A stretch of DNA of 64,000 nucleotides, from assembly GCA_039545275.1 (NCBI GenBank), contig BCHS01000008.1, forward strand, positions 62,001 through 126,000. The letters run 5' to 3'. The notes below the pieces were generated by a model that made no database searches, was not told the origin of the DNA, and saw nothing but the letters and a program-made list of their open reading frames with translations. The DNA comes from Pseudomicrostroma phylloplanum. Its lineage: Eukaryota; Basidiomycota; Exobasidiomycetes; Microstromatales. Position 1 is the first letter of the stretch; the number at the start of each line of letters is the position of its first letter. Positions 1 through 10,042 of the stretch are shown one piece after another. A program made the position numbers and the translations under genes.

Positions 1-2050
1 GCCAGGTCGGGCCTTGCGGGGCTTGCGTGTCTTGCGCTTGGCCGAGGAAGCACTCGATGATGTGCTGGTGGAATTGGTCAGCCCGCTGAGGTCGGCAAAG
101 GGGATGCGGTCCCCTGCAGCTCTGCTGCCGGCCTTTCTGGCCGTCTCTGATGCCCTTTGCTGGTGCTGTTGATGCTGCTCAGCTCCGCTGTCGACGGCAA
201 ACCTCAGGTCCCACAACTTGATCGTCGCGTTCGCACAGCCGGCAGTGAAGAGGGCGTGGGGGCGATGCGGGTGGTAGATGAGACTCGTCACGCCCTTGGC
301 CGCCATATTGGATGTCGACCGGGCGCGGAAGCCAGTAGCGGTGAGCGCGGGCGATGGCGCATGGGCAGACCACAGGGAGAGCAGAGGTGAGGTCGGCTCG
401 AGCTTGGCGTCGTCGTCGGCTACTGTGCCACCGGTGGAGATGACAGACTCTTTCTGCGCCATACGCAGATCGTAGACATGAATAGCACCGTCCCTCCCGC
501 CGCTTGCGAGTAGATTACCACAAGAGTGCGGGTCCCATTCGATGGCCCTGGAGGTGCCTCTTGAGCCCACAAATGAGTGCACGCAGGACAAAGTAGACGT
601 GTCCCAGATCTTCGTTGTGTAGTCTGACCCGCTGCTGGCCAGGTATGCGTCGTCGAACCTCCAGGAGACGGAGAAGAGACTGCCGATGGTTGCTTGCCAG
701 GTAGGTCTGTCTGCCGGACCATCATGGGGCGAGCGGTAGGTCGACAATGTCTGGTCGCGAGAGGTGTCTAGGAGAGTGAGCACTCCTTCGTTGTCTCCGA
801 CTGCTAGCCATTGCCGAGATGAAGTGTAAGAGCGCGATGAGTACGAATAGGCGCAGGCAAGAGGTTGGTTGAGTGTTTCCCCGCCATTGGCCAAGGACGG
901 CAGAGTGTAGATGGAGTGATCCGGGTGGGAGCGATAGGTCTGGTATGCAGAGACGTGAGATACTGGGAAAGGGAGAGTAGAGTCGACGTCAGCAACACGA
1001 ACAGCTTCGCAAGAGCCTCTCGCAACCACACTCACCTCGATTGCGTAGGGCATTCATCGCACTCATTCCCCTCCCAGCTCCGCCTCCTGCCCCGCATCGC
1101 AGCGTGGCCATTGCACTCGCAAGGTCGGCACCAGTCTGACTAGCCCTCATGGCCATTGGCACTGGCTTACGAGGGGAGGGCGTGGCCTCCCAGTCTACTC
1201 CAGATGTCCGTTGTTGGTGCCGCGTCCGCGAGGGCTGTGAGCTTGGTAGACCTGCCCGACGAGCTGCCGAACCGAGTGATGGCGATGTAGGCCCTCTCCG
1301 AGCCATCGAGCGAGGCGCAGGGGTGGCCAACGACATCAACTCTTCATCGTCTGATGCTCCCCAGTCGAACCACCTTCTGTCTCCCATCTGCCCTGCGTCC
1401 TCATCATCATCGTCAGACGAGTCATCCCAGTGCCCCGCGCCCTCCCCTTCAAGCATCATCCGATCCCTCCGCCCGCGCCGAGTGCTACTAGGCGACTCTG
1501 GTATGCTTTCCTCCGGCCTCCTCTGCCGCTTCACTCCTCTGCGCGCCGAGGTATGACTCGAAGGACTGGAGGACGTGAGGGAGGCATAGTATCCTCTAGT
1601 GGAGGAGGGAGTGCACGAGGTGCCCTGCGCATCTCGACGTTGTGGTCTTGGATGGAAGAAGGCAGAGGCACGTGAGGGAGTCACGTTGCCTTTGACGATC
1701 AGCTGCTGCTTTCTCCGCGAGGAAGAAGGAGAGGAGGCTGGCAAGGGAATAGTCGAGCGGGCAGGCGGGCCTGTTGGCTTGTGAGGGGAACGAAGGTGAA
1801 GTGTCCGAGACGATGTCGGTGTAGGCTGAAGAGGCGGAAGAGGTGGAGACGAGGGAGGGGTATACACTCCCTGTGCAGCAGCATACGAAGAAGAGGAAGG
1901 AGGCGGCGTCCGTAGCAGGGCTTCGAAAGAGGATGCTGGGTGGGGTGGCGGGGAGGAAGAGAAGGAGTTGGTGGGCAAGCGTGAGGATGACGACGAGGCC
2001 GACGACGAGGGAGCCGATGGCGTCCGCGGCCAGGCCAGCGTCGATGCCAT
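1..2050 (-). CDS. WD40 repeat protein, Cdt2/DTL-like (C-terminus cut by window edge)
   Basis: Two exons on the minus strand, 2050-1036 and 962 to beyond base 1. The 73-bp intron joins residue 338 to VSHVSAYQ in phase. The first about 340 residues are Ser/Pro/Arg-rich and probably disordered. WD40 blades follow: a blade with WLAVGDNEGVLTLLD, one with SGSDYTTKIWD, one with LASGGRDGAIHVYDLR, and one ending ATIKLWDLR after a short linker. The GGRDG-type blade followed by an IKLWDLR blade is the order seen in Cdt2/DTL, the substrate receptor of the CRL4 ubiquitin ligase that destroys Cdt1 and other PCNA-bound proteins in S phase. The assignment rests on this blade pattern only; another nuclear WD40 protein is possible. 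The 3' end lies outside the window. Confidence 0.65.
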
Positions 2051-2346
2051 CCTGTTACGATGACAGGAGCAAAGGTCGACCGAGTGATGACCTCCTCAGT
2101 GGTAGAATGGTAGGATGCCGCCGAGGGAGGACGAGGAGATGCGAAAGGAAGGAGACGCACACTTTCGCCTTGGCTTTCGCGCTCCGCCACCCACCACCCA
2201 CTCAAATGGACGCGTACGCGTTTCCGCACGTATCCAGGCACCGGAAGCAGAGCACTCCTGCATCACATCTCGACATTCCGGAATGCTAACGAAATCAGTA
2301 GGAAAAAGTGTCATCATGTTGGCGATAATGTGATACAAATGTTCTC

Positions 2347-4035
2347 TCACTTCCTCCTCCTGCCATGCTTTGCCTGATTGTTGTTCCTCCTGCCAAAGCC
2401 AACATCCGGCAGCCCACCCATCTCCTTGCCTCCACCCCCGCTCAAGAGCCCCGGCAGCCAGTCCGGATCCTCGTACCGGGCACTCAGCGTATCTTTCCCC
2501 TTTTCGAGCTGCCTCTCCAAAGCCTTCTGCTCCTTCTGCTTACGGATTCTCTCCTGGTTCAGCGCTCTCTGCCACTCCGGTTGGTCTTCGCGCAGGATCA
2601 GATTCGCGTTGCGAGGGTCCTTGAGCGAAGTCGTGGAGCCTGCCTTGGGCAGAGGTAGAGAAGTCTTGGTACCTCTTGTGCGGAACTGGAAGTTCTTCTT
2701 GAGGTGCAGCTGTAGACCGTTGTTTGTGGTCGCAGAGGAAGAAGAGCCGGGAGCGGCAGAGGTGACCGAAGTGCGAATGAGGGTGGGGTTACCGCACGAG
2801 GGGCAGAACTTCTTCTCCGAGTCCTTGCAAAGCTTGAAGCAGGCGTGGCATCTCAGTACCCAGCTTCGGACCTTGTCGATCCTCAGTCCCTCTGTGCTGA
2901 CCAGCGCCATGCCCATCTGCAGCAGTACGTTCTGTACTGCATAATCAGCCGTCATAGTAGCCACTGTCATCCGGCTCTTGCCCTTTCCTTTGCCCTTCTT
3001 GCCGCCCCCGCCCCGCTTGCCAGGATGAGATGGCGCTGGCTCTCCTCGCATGGCCGTCATCGCCTCGTCGGTGACCAGCCCCAGATCGCGGTGCTTCTGT
3101 GTGAGGATGTTGTCCGAAGTCACCCACTCGCCTTCTCCATCGCTCCCTCCGTAGTCCGCTGCGACTTCTTCTTGGCGTTGCCTCGACGACGAGGGGACAG
3201 TGGTCCATCCTTCTTCGTCGTCTTGAGACTTGGAGGACGTATTCGAGCCCCGCCGCGATATCGAGGACTGCTGTCGTACCGCCTCCGAGGCGGTAGAGCT
3301 TTCGCCCGGACCAGCCTGCTGAGAGCTGTTCTGGGATTCATGCTGCGCCCTCTCGAGATCGAGTTTGGCAATAGCAGCGGCGATTTCTTCTTCATCCGCT
3401 GCTTCGCCGGCTTCGGTCTCCAGCTCATCTTCCTCCTCCTCATCGGCACTGCTGGACGCTGCAGCCTCGGTCGCTGGCTCGGCTACTATTGGCGTAGCTG
3501 TCGCATCCCCCTGGCCCGAGGATTCGGTCTCGACCTTCTTGACCTGCGCCAGTCTCTGCGCCTCGTGCTCCTGCTGTCCCGTCTTTCCACCCAGCTTGCT
3601 GCGTATCCTCCAAGCGCCGTGCCTCTCCACCTCGAGCGCATAAGCCAGGGCAAGGACGCTCAAGTCTGGTCTGCTGAGCACGGCGTAGTCTCCCGTCTGC
3701 TTGGCAAACTCGATGACCGTGGCCAATGCTTCGGGTCCGGCCTCGCGCACTTCGAGGTCCATCCCTGCGATCTTGAGGAACTCGAGGTGATCTCGGGCGT
3801 GCTTGTCTTTGAGCTCGAGCATGACCGAGGGAGGGACGTAGTACTTCTTTGCTAGGCCGCGGAGGGGCAGCTGAGCCAGCAGGGGGCCTGCATCCAGCAC
3901 CAATTGGTCAATGGCGGGGCCGGAAGAAGAAGAGGGAGAGGAGGAGGAGGCCTCGGCGGTGGCGGCGGGTGTGTATGAGCTGCCTGCAATCTGCTCTACA
4001 GACGCATCTGCAGCCGCAGCTGTAGCTTCTACCAT
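2347..4035 (-). CDS. NOB1: 20S pre-rRNA endonuclease Nob1
   Basis: Intronless, 562 aa from the ATG at 4035. The same frame is open to another ATG at 4257, but that stretch is not conserved-looking and probably 5' UTR. The PIN nuclease domain begins at about residue 45 with LVLDAGPLL (first catalytic Asp) and includes RPDLSVLALAYALE (second acidic site). A long acidic Ser-rich insert follows. The zinc ribbon is at residues 395-415 (C396, C399, C411, C414; RCHAC and FCPSCGNP). The C-terminus is basic (RRNNN, GRRRK). The family cleaves site D at the 3' end of 18S rRNA in late cytoplasmic pre-40S particles. It shares a 375-bp divergent promoter with the dehydrogenase gene at 4411. Confidence 0.93.
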   Translation of the reverse strand: MVEATAAAADASVEQIAGSSYTPAATAEASSSSPSSSSGPAIDQLVLDAGPLLAQLPLRGLAKKYYVPPSVMLELKDKHARDHLEFLKIAGMDLEVREAGPEALATVIEFAKQTGDYAVLSRPDLSVLALAYALEVERHGAWRIRSKLGGKTGQQEHEAQRLAQVKKVETESSGQGDATATPIVAEPATEAAASSSADEEEEDELETEAGEAADEEEIAAAIAKLDLERAQHESQNSSQQAGPGESSTASEAVRQQSSISRRGSNTSSKSQDDEEGWTTVPSSSRQRQEEVAADYGGSDGEGEWVTSDNILTQKHRDLGLVTDEAMTAMRGEPAPSHPGKRGGGGKKGKGKGKSRMTVATMTADYAVQNVLLQMGMALVSTEGLRIDKVRSWVLRCHACFKLCKDSEKKFCPSCGNPTLIRTSVTSAAPGSSSSATTNNGLQLHLKKNFQFRTRGTKTSLPLPKAGSTTSLKDPRNANLILREDQPEWQRALNQERIRKQKEQKALERQLEKGKDTLSARYEDPDWLPGLLSGGGGKEMGGLPDVGFGRRNNNQAKHGRRRK

Positions 4036-4410
4036 GATGTCTTTGCGAGGTGTGAGGTGTGAGGTGTGATGCGGTATCGTGGCCTTTGGCTGTCTGGGTG
4101 CGAAGAAGTGTTGAATAATTTTGCCGCCCTGGCTGATTTCGGCCTCTTTCCGTCGATGGCCGCCGCCCCGCTGCCGCTCCGTCGCTCTCTTTGCCCTGCG
4201 CCTGGTGCAATCGCAGCCATTGACTGCAGCCCCGCTCGGCCCCTCACCGATCTCCAAGAGTCACCATCAACGCCATCTTACCCAGAGACAGATCCCATCG
4301 CCGCCAGGATCCTATATAGCCACACACACCCCGGGAGATAAGACAAGCAATCCCTCTCACTCATCCATACTCTCCTCTCGCACACCTCCTCCTTCACCCG
4401 CCTTCACGCC
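4036..4410. promoter_or_regulatory. divergent promoter NOB1 / D-2-hydroxyacid dehydrogenase
   Basis: This spacer of 375 bp lies between two divergently transcribed starts. It contains a TATATA at 4313-4318, 93 bp upstream of the plus-strand ATG at 4411, followed by a CT-rich stretch typical of fungal transcription start regions. I see no comparable TATA for the minus-strand NOB1 gene. Confidence 0.5.
4313..4318 (+). promoter_or_regulatory. TATA box of the Dld2-type gene
   Basis: TATATA lies 93 bp upstream of the ATG at 4411, a spacing that fits a short CT-rich leader. Confidence 0.5.
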
Positions 4411-6141
4411 ATGTCTCTGCCTGCTACACGACGAGCCGCCGTGACCTGCCTCCGCAATGCAGAGGCAACGGCACCCAGGACTATTCGCACACTCACCACA
4501 CTCGCAGCATCAGCACCAGCAAGAGTAACGATCAGCGACAGCAGCAGCCAAAGTCGCAAGGGCACTCCTCTTCAACAACGTGCTCAACGCCCGCAACTGC
4601 TCGCCGCTACCTCCCCACTAGCCCTCTCTCGTAGCCTCGCCACCGAGGCCACTCACACGCCATACGCCAAGCTCTCCGGCGAGGACATCACCGCCTTTGC
4701 CTCTCTGCTCTCTTCCCCCTCGACTTCCATCATCACCACCATCGCCCCCTCTTCCTCGTCCAGCGGGGTGAAGCCCGTACAAGCAGACGAGTTGGACGGC
4801 TTCAACCAGGACTGGATGAACAAGTACAAGGGCCACTCGCAGTGTGTCATCAAGCCCAAGAGCACCCAGGAGCTGGCGGACGTGATGAAGTACTGCTACG
4901 AGAAGCGGATTGCAGTAGTGCCTCAGGGTGGCAATACGGGCTTGGTAGGAGGGAGCGTGCCGGTGGAGGACGAGGTGATCATCAGTACTGCCAATCTCGC
5001 CTCCATTCGCGAATTCGACGAGGTGTCGGGCACCCTCGTGTGCGACGCAGGATGTATCCTCGAGGTGCTGGACAACCACATCGCTCCCAAGGGATACATG
5101 ATGCCTCTGGATCTCGGAGCCAAGGGCTCTTGCCACATCGGAGGTAACGTCGCAACCAACGCCGGAGGACTGAGGTTCCTCAGGTACGGCTCTCTACACG
5201 GCAATGTCCTCGGACTCGAAGTGGTGCTCCCCAATGGTGAGATCCTGGACGGACTGAGCACCCTGCGCAAGGATAACACTGGCTTCGACCTCAAGCAGCT
5301 CTTCATCGGCAGTGAAGGCTCCATCGGCATCATCACTGGCGTATCCATCGTTACCCCCCGCAGACCTTCGGCGCAGAATGTGGCCGTCTTTGCCCTCGAG
5401 TCCTTCGAGGCCGTGCAGAACGTCTTCGGCAAAGTCAAATCCCACTGTGGAGAGATCCTGTCGGCCTTTGAGTTCTTTGACCAAGACGCCTTTGAGCTTG
5501 TGCAGGGGCACGCCACGGCTGGGGTAAAGGACCCCTTTCAGGCGCGTCACCCCTTCTACGTGCTCATCGAGACGAGCGGAAGCAATAAGGACCACGACGA
5601 CGAGAAGCTCAGCGGACTGCTCGAGGAGCTCATGGAGGGGGGCTCCATCACCGACGGTGTCATGGCGCAAGACGAGACGCAAGTGGGTTCCCTCTGGGCT
5701 CTACGCGAGTCCATCCCCGAGGCTGCGGGCAAGTATGGTTCGGTGTACAAGTACGACCTGAGCATGCCCATCCCCAAGATGAACGAGCTGGTGCTGGACA
5801 TGCGCGCCCGATTCGAGGAGAGGGGAGTCATCGGCAAGGACAAGACGATCAAGACTGTAGTGGGGTACGGCCACATCGGCGACGGTAACCTCCACATCAA
5901 CATCGTTGCCGACCGCTACACCCCCGAGACCGAGGCGCTCATCGAGCCTTACATCTACGAGTGGACCGCCCGTCAGAATGGCTCCATCTCTGCCGAACAT
6001 GGACTGGGCGTGATGAAGGCAGAGAAGATTGGATACACGAAGAGCAAGACGAGCGTGGCGTATATGCAAAAGGTAAAGGACTTGTTTGACCCAAAGAGGA
6101 TCTTGAACCCCAACAAGTACCTCCCGGCGCAACGGTCGTAG
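4411..6141 (+). CDS. DLD2: mitochondrial FAD-linked D-2-hydroxyglutarate / D-lactate dehydrogenase (Dld2 type)
   Basis: Intronless, 576 aa. The first about 75 residues are rich in Arg, Ser and Ala with almost no acids, a typical mitochondrial presequence. The FAD-binding (PCMH) domain spans roughly residues 150-330, with PQGGNTGLVGGSVP and GGNVATNAGGLRFLRYGS. The C-terminal FAD-oxidase domain has GYGHIGDGNLHINI and AEHGLGVMK, holding the His/Glu residues that bind the metal and substrate carboxylate in this family. Within the family the closest pattern is D2HGDH/Dld2 (oxidation of D-2-hydroxyglutarate or D-lactate in the mitochondrial matrix) rather than cytochrome-c-linked Dld1. The exact substrate cannot be read from sequence. 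It ends 170 bp from the convergent channel gene. Confidence 0.9.
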   Translation: MSLPATRRAAVTCLRNAEATAPRTIRTLTTLAASAPARVTISDSSSQSRKGTPLQQRAQRPQLLAATSPLALSRSLATEATHTPYAKLSGEDITAFASLLSSPSTSIITTIAPSSSSSGVKPVQADELDGFNQDWMNKYKGHSQCVIKPKSTQELADVMKYCYEKRIAVVPQGGNTGLVGGSVPVEDEVIISTANLASIREFDEVSGTLVCDAGCILEVLDNHIAPKGYMMPLDLGAKGSCHIGGNVATNAGGLRFLRYGSLHGNVLGLEVVLPNGEILDGLSTLRKDNTGFDLKQLFIGSEGSIGIITGVSIVTPRRPSAQNVAVFALESFEAVQNVFGKVKSHCGEILSAFEFFDQDAFELVQGHATAGVKDPFQARHPFYVLIETSGSNKDHDDEKLSGLLEELMEGGSITDGVMAQDETQVGSLWALRESIPEAAGKYGSVYKYDLSMPIPKMNELVLDMRARFEERGVIGKDKTIKTVVGYGHIGDGNLHINIVADRYTPETEALIEPYIYEWTARQNGSISAEHGLGVMKAEKIGYTKSKTSVAYMQKVKDLFDPKRILNPNKYLPAQRS

Positions 6142-6311
6142 GCCGCTAGGCAAAAATGACAGACTGTTTAGCCCGGTTATCGTGTAGTACTATCGTGCGT
6201 GTCATTGAGAGAATGCAAAATCGCTTGTGTTGTCGCTTCTCTTGTTCATGTGATACCTCTGGCGGAGCAATCAGTCATCAGGCCATCCTTCCGACCTAGC
6301 CTCTCTCTCTC

Positions 6312-7812
6312 TCAATCCCTATACCCTCCCCCCTCTCCTCCCTCTCCTACCTCCTCTCCCTCCTCTCCACTCTCAAACACCGGCCTCACAACCTGTCCCC
6401 TCCCTACCCGATTCACAGGCGAATCCTCACCCGTATAAACACACACGTCGTACATTCCTCCACCTAGCAGTCCGCCGAGGATGGAGGCGAGACCGGGACC
6501 CCAGAGACACCAGTAGGAGTTGTGGGTGAAGACGGTGTGGGGATAGCCGACGAGGGGGAGGAAGAGACGGGGCCCGAAGTCGCGGGCGAAGTTGATTGCG
6601 TAGCTGAGGGATCCGAGAGTGAGGGGGGAGGGAGAGAGGTCAGTATGTGGGTGGTGGACGGGAAAGGAAGACTGAGGCTCGAGCTAAGCTCACCCTGTGT
6701 TGATGCCCAGAGCGGATCCGATGCCCAGCAGGGTGAAGAACATGGCAATCGCTGAAGGCGGAAGTAAAGCACAAGAATTGGGGGCTTGTCAGTCATTAGC
6801 TCCCGGTATCCTCTCCCCTCCCGACTGCTTGTCACTCACGCATGATCCCCTTCGGCACCCCCAGCCCACCTTTGTCGCTCAGCGCAAAGACGGCGCATAC
6901 GAGCACCGCACTCGCCAGTGCCTCGCTCCAGGCCGCCGCGAACCAATCACCATCGAGGTAGCTCTGGGGAAAGGTGACAAAGAGGCCAGCGGTGGCATTG
7001 GGTCCCACTACAGTACGAGAGGTGGTAGAGCCTTCCTTTGTGGAGATGGAGTGGTGGTAGTTGCTGTAGGCTAGGGCGGAGCCGAACATGGCGCCGAGGA
7101 TCTGGGCGAGGATGTAGGGAATGACACGGCGCGCTGGGAAGCCTCTGAAGAACCAGAGGGAGACTGTGGGTAGCGGAGGATGAGAGGGGCAACGTATGCG
7201 ACAACGTCAGCAGCTGCCCCGGTCTGATTGGCCAGGCCAGGCCAGGCCGCCCCTACGCCCCTGTGAGCTCTGAGCCCACTTACGTGTAACTGTTGGATTC
7301 AGGTGAGCTCCACTGACCCCACCGGCAATCCATACGCCCAACGCAACACCCACTGACCACCCAAATCTTCCACTATTGTAGTCCCCCGCACTGTTATCGT
7401 GTCCGCCAAGGCCAAAATGCAATCTGCCCTGGCATTCCACGCCCGCGCCCAAGATGAGGATGAGCGATGTGCCCAGAAACTCTGCCAGCTCCTCGTGGTA
7501 CGTCTTGCGCGTCCTGGCCCACAAGTTGGGCTTGCCAGGCCGTCTGGTCCAGCGCGGATTGTGGAACTGTCCATCGTACGAAGGGGAGAGGGGCTGGGCT
7601 GGCAGACGCGGCGAGCCGGCAGAGGCGGGTGCACGGGCTTCATCCCTCGTGGTGGTCAAGATGGACTGCAGACGAGACTGACGCCTGGGGGTCACTTGTG
7701 GACGGGAGGCAGAGGAGGAGCTGGCGGTACGGGCCGCTCGAGGGGTGGAATCGAGATCTTCTCGAGGGATAGCCGTAGTGGGCAAGAGGGCGGCGCGGTC
7801 GTCAGAGGACAT
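6312..7812 (-). CDS. aquaglyceroporin-like MIP channel with an NFA second pore motif
   Basis: Four exons (7812-7284, 7163-6840, 6751-6694, 6603-6312) give 400 aa; all junctions are GT/AG and keep the frame. About 110 residues of Ser/Arg-rich cytosolic N-terminus precede the first membrane helix ([19 protein letters not shown]). The first pore loop is [10 protein letters not shown] (NPT in place of NPA). The second is [13 protein letters not shown] (NFA in place of NPA). The Asp after the Arg in ARD is typical of glycerol-conducting members. Other segments: helix 3 [18 protein letters not shown], helix 5 [15 protein letters not shown], helix 6 [14 protein letters not shown], and an acidic tail. 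The role would be glycerol or other small-solute flux across the plasma membrane; specificity is unknown because both half-helix motifs deviate. The 3' end is convergent with the dehydrogenase gene. Confidence 0.85.
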
Positions 7813-8286
7813 CGTGACGATGGAGGGAAGGCCAAGGAAGTGTTTAGTATAGGATCAGAAATGATGGTAGTGACAGCAACTAGCTACAGGGAAAACGTCC
7901 TTGTTGTACAGCTCCTCACGAACAGTGGCTCTGCCACCATGGTCTGCACCCTTGCCCGCACCCCAAACGTCATCGATAAGCGAGTTGTGCGGGAGTGCAG
8001 TGTGTCCGTGCTTCTCTCTCAGTGTTTCCATCGCCGCTCAGATCTTCCTGTCGCGAAACCGAATGGACATGGCAACGGAACGGAAGGAGCGACTGTCTTT
8101 CCGTCTACCGACCGACCTTGGACACTACCGACCATTCCCTCGTACTACCTATTCGGCTTGCAACGACAGCAGACAAGACCCTCCCCACGCACACAGGACT
8201 ACTCATTCAACGACACTGCTCTCACTCTATCGCCTATCCCGCGCCTCCCACATCTTTCTACCTTCTCTCCACCTCCTTGGCCCGGC
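7813..8286. promoter_or_regulatory. divergent promoter MIP channel / SmF
   Basis: 474-bp spacer between divergent starts at 7812 (minus) and 8287 (plus). The plus-strand frame is open across it by chance, but its translation is not protein-like. The last 100 bp before 8287 are pyrimidine-rich. I see no clear TATA box. Confidence 0.4.
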
Positions 8287-8748
8287 ATGTCCTTCCAACC
8301 GGTGAACCCCAAGCCCTTCCTGCAACAACAGACTGGCAAGCCCGTCGCAGTGCGGCTGAAGTGGGGTATGGAGTACAGGGGTTTCCTGGTTTCGACGGAC
8401 AACTACATGAACTTTCAGGTGAGTTGCATGAGTGGCAGGCGTGGTCAGATGGGAGGACAGGTGGATGCGCCTGCATGCCTGGGTGAAGCAATCCTGATTT
8501 CACGGCGTCGAGGCACTGTTCGCAATCCAAGAACAAGCATTTGCTAACGCTCCTTTCTTCTCCTCATGCTCAATCACGCTCTTCTCCTTCTACAGCTAGC
8601 GAACACAGAAGAGTTCAACGCAGAGGGCGTCTCGCAGGGTATGCTGGGAGAGGTCATGATCCGGTGCAACAACGTCCTCTACCTCAGAGAAATTGGAGAC
8701 GAGGACGAGAAGAAGCCGGGACTGGGAAATGGAGCGATGGAGTCGTAG
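8287..8748 (+). CDS. SMX3: small nuclear ribonucleoprotein SmF
   Basis: Two exons, 8287-8418 and 8596-8748, give 94 aa. The single 177-bp intron falls in phase 0 after YMNFQ. The Sm1 motif is [26 protein letters not shown] and the Sm2 motif is [15 protein letters not shown], with the WGMEYRG loop that distinguishes SmF and its relative Lsm6. N-terminal PVNPKPFLQ is typical of SmF. SmF is one of seven Sm proteins ringed on the spliceosomal U1, U2, U4 and U5 snRNAs. The length is close to the usual 80-90 aa; the extra residues are a short acidic C-terminal tail. Confidence 0.94.
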
Positions 8749-9388
8749 TTGCTGGCGCCGCGATGGGCGATAGTGGATAGAGCGTGGTGGAGGAGAAGGA
8801 GGAGAAGGAGGGAGAGGAGGCGCGAAACATGGACAGGCGATGCTACACGGCGTACTGCATTCCCACATAGCACGAAGGGATGATTCAGACTGCCACACAG
8901 CCCGTTTTCCTGTGCATTCCTGAGACGATCATCTATATCAGCGATCGTTTCATCACTACCTAGCGGACCTCATTTGTGACTGAAGAACGGAAAGCATCCT
9001 GCTCTTGACTGGCGTGATTCCACCCGCGTCGCATCTCCACACCTGAAGCGCGAAGACCATGTCTCGACGGGACAATGAGAGTTGAATCTCACATTGCCCT
9101 GTGATCGGTTGGAACAGACGTCGTCAGGCAAAGCCCGCAAGTTGACCTGATGTGAGAGTCGTCTGGTACAAATGGTGTCACTGCTGCACGTGACGGCCAG
9201 ATCTTCCGACCCAGACCAGATATTCCTCCCAGTCCGTCCATCCGTCCGATCTCACTTCCACCTCGCAACGTCGGCCTCATACATCACACATTGCTACTCC
9301 ACGCCGCCGTACTCCCTCCCTCCTTGAAGTCTCTCACCTGATAAGCTTGATCAAGTATCTCCCTCCCATCACAAGCCACCTCTCGATC
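8749..9388. other. intergenic region SmF - uS13m
   Basis: 640 bp holding the SmF 3' region and the uS13m promoter. One CACGTG E-box (9187-9192) stands about 200 bp upstream of the uS13m ATG. No credible ORF is present. Confidence 0.4.
9187..9192. promoter_or_regulatory. CACGTG E-box upstream of uS13m
   Basis: Palindromic CACGTG, the core recognised by Cbf1-type bHLH factors in fungi, 197 bp upstream of the ATG at 9389. Function is inferred from the motif only. Confidence 0.3.
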
Positions 9389-10042
9389 ATGTTCCTTCTC
9401 GGTCGTCAGCTGCCGGACAGCCAGAAGGTCTCGGTAAGTGGCTGCATAAGCGTAAGAGAGCGAAGCCTTCCATCGCTCACCCTTGCTACCTTTCCTCTTT
9501 TCTCTCACTCGTCCTGCCGCGGTGTCAAACAGATCGCCCTCACAGCCTTCTATGGCCTCTCACACACCCTTGCATCCCGGCTGTGTGCCAGACTCCAGCT
9601 GCACGAGGCTGCCAAGATCGGCGAGCTGACCGATGGACAGGTGACACAGATGAGCGCCTACCTGAGCAGTCCGGGCTCAATCCCTGCCCAGCAGGGCAAG
9701 ATCACTCGGAGTCCCCTCGTTGGCCAAGCAGGAAAGGAGACATCGACTTCTAGCACAGCCGCCTCTTCTAGCAGTAGCAGTAGCAGCAGTGCTCTCCCAC
9801 CCTCGCAGCGTGCCTCGCCCTCGAGCGATCCGCTGCGCTCCCTCCTTCTAGAGTCGGACCTGCGCAGGGCAATGCAGGCTAACATCGCCCATCACCGCAA
9901 CGTGGGAAGCTACAAGGGCAAGCGACACCAGCAGGGTCTGCCTGTGAGGGGGCAGAGGACCAGCTCGAATGGACTTACTGCGAGGAAACTGAACAGGATT
10001 GAGAGGAGGGGGTACGCGAGTTTGGCTGGGAGGAGCAGGTAA
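9389..10042 (+). CDS. SWS2: mitochondrial small-subunit ribosomal protein uS13m
   Basis: Two exons, 9389-9433 and 9533-10042, give 184 aa. Exon 1 encodes only MFLLGRQLPDSQKVS; the intron is about 99 bp and phase 0. The S13 fold is visible as IALTAFYGLSHTLASRLCARLQLHEAAKIGELTDGQ split over positions 16-50, and the C-terminal RNA-binding signature as HHRNVGSYKGKRHQQGLPVRGQRTSSNG, with LTARKLNRIERR after it. A Ser-rich insert of about 45 residues separates the two halves, which makes this protein longer than bacterial S13 (about 120 aa). It would sit in the head of the mitoribosomal small subunit. Two more mitoribosomal genes follow directly. Confidence 0.92.
   Translation: MFLLGRQLPDSQKVSVSGCISVRERSLPSLTLATFPLFSHSSCRGVKQIALTAFYGLSHTLASRLCARLQLHEAAKIGELTDGQVTQMSAYLSSPGSIPAQQGKITRSPLVGQAGKETSTSSTAASSSSSSSSSALPPSQRASPSSDPLRSLLLESDLRRAMQANIAHHRNVGSYKGKRHQQGLPVRGQRTSSNGLTARKLNRIERRGYASLAGRSR

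Noticed and set aside
2845..3855. 336-codon plus-strand ORF antisense to NOB1
   Set aside because: The minus-strand frame encodes clear PIN and zinc-ribbon motifs; the plus frame has Leu/Arg-rich shadow composition.
7399..8547. 382-codon plus-strand ORF across the MIP 5' part and SmF
   Set aside because: It is antisense to MIP exon 1 and then reads into SmF exon 1 in frame; only the part from 8287 is conserved. The upstream part has shadow composition.
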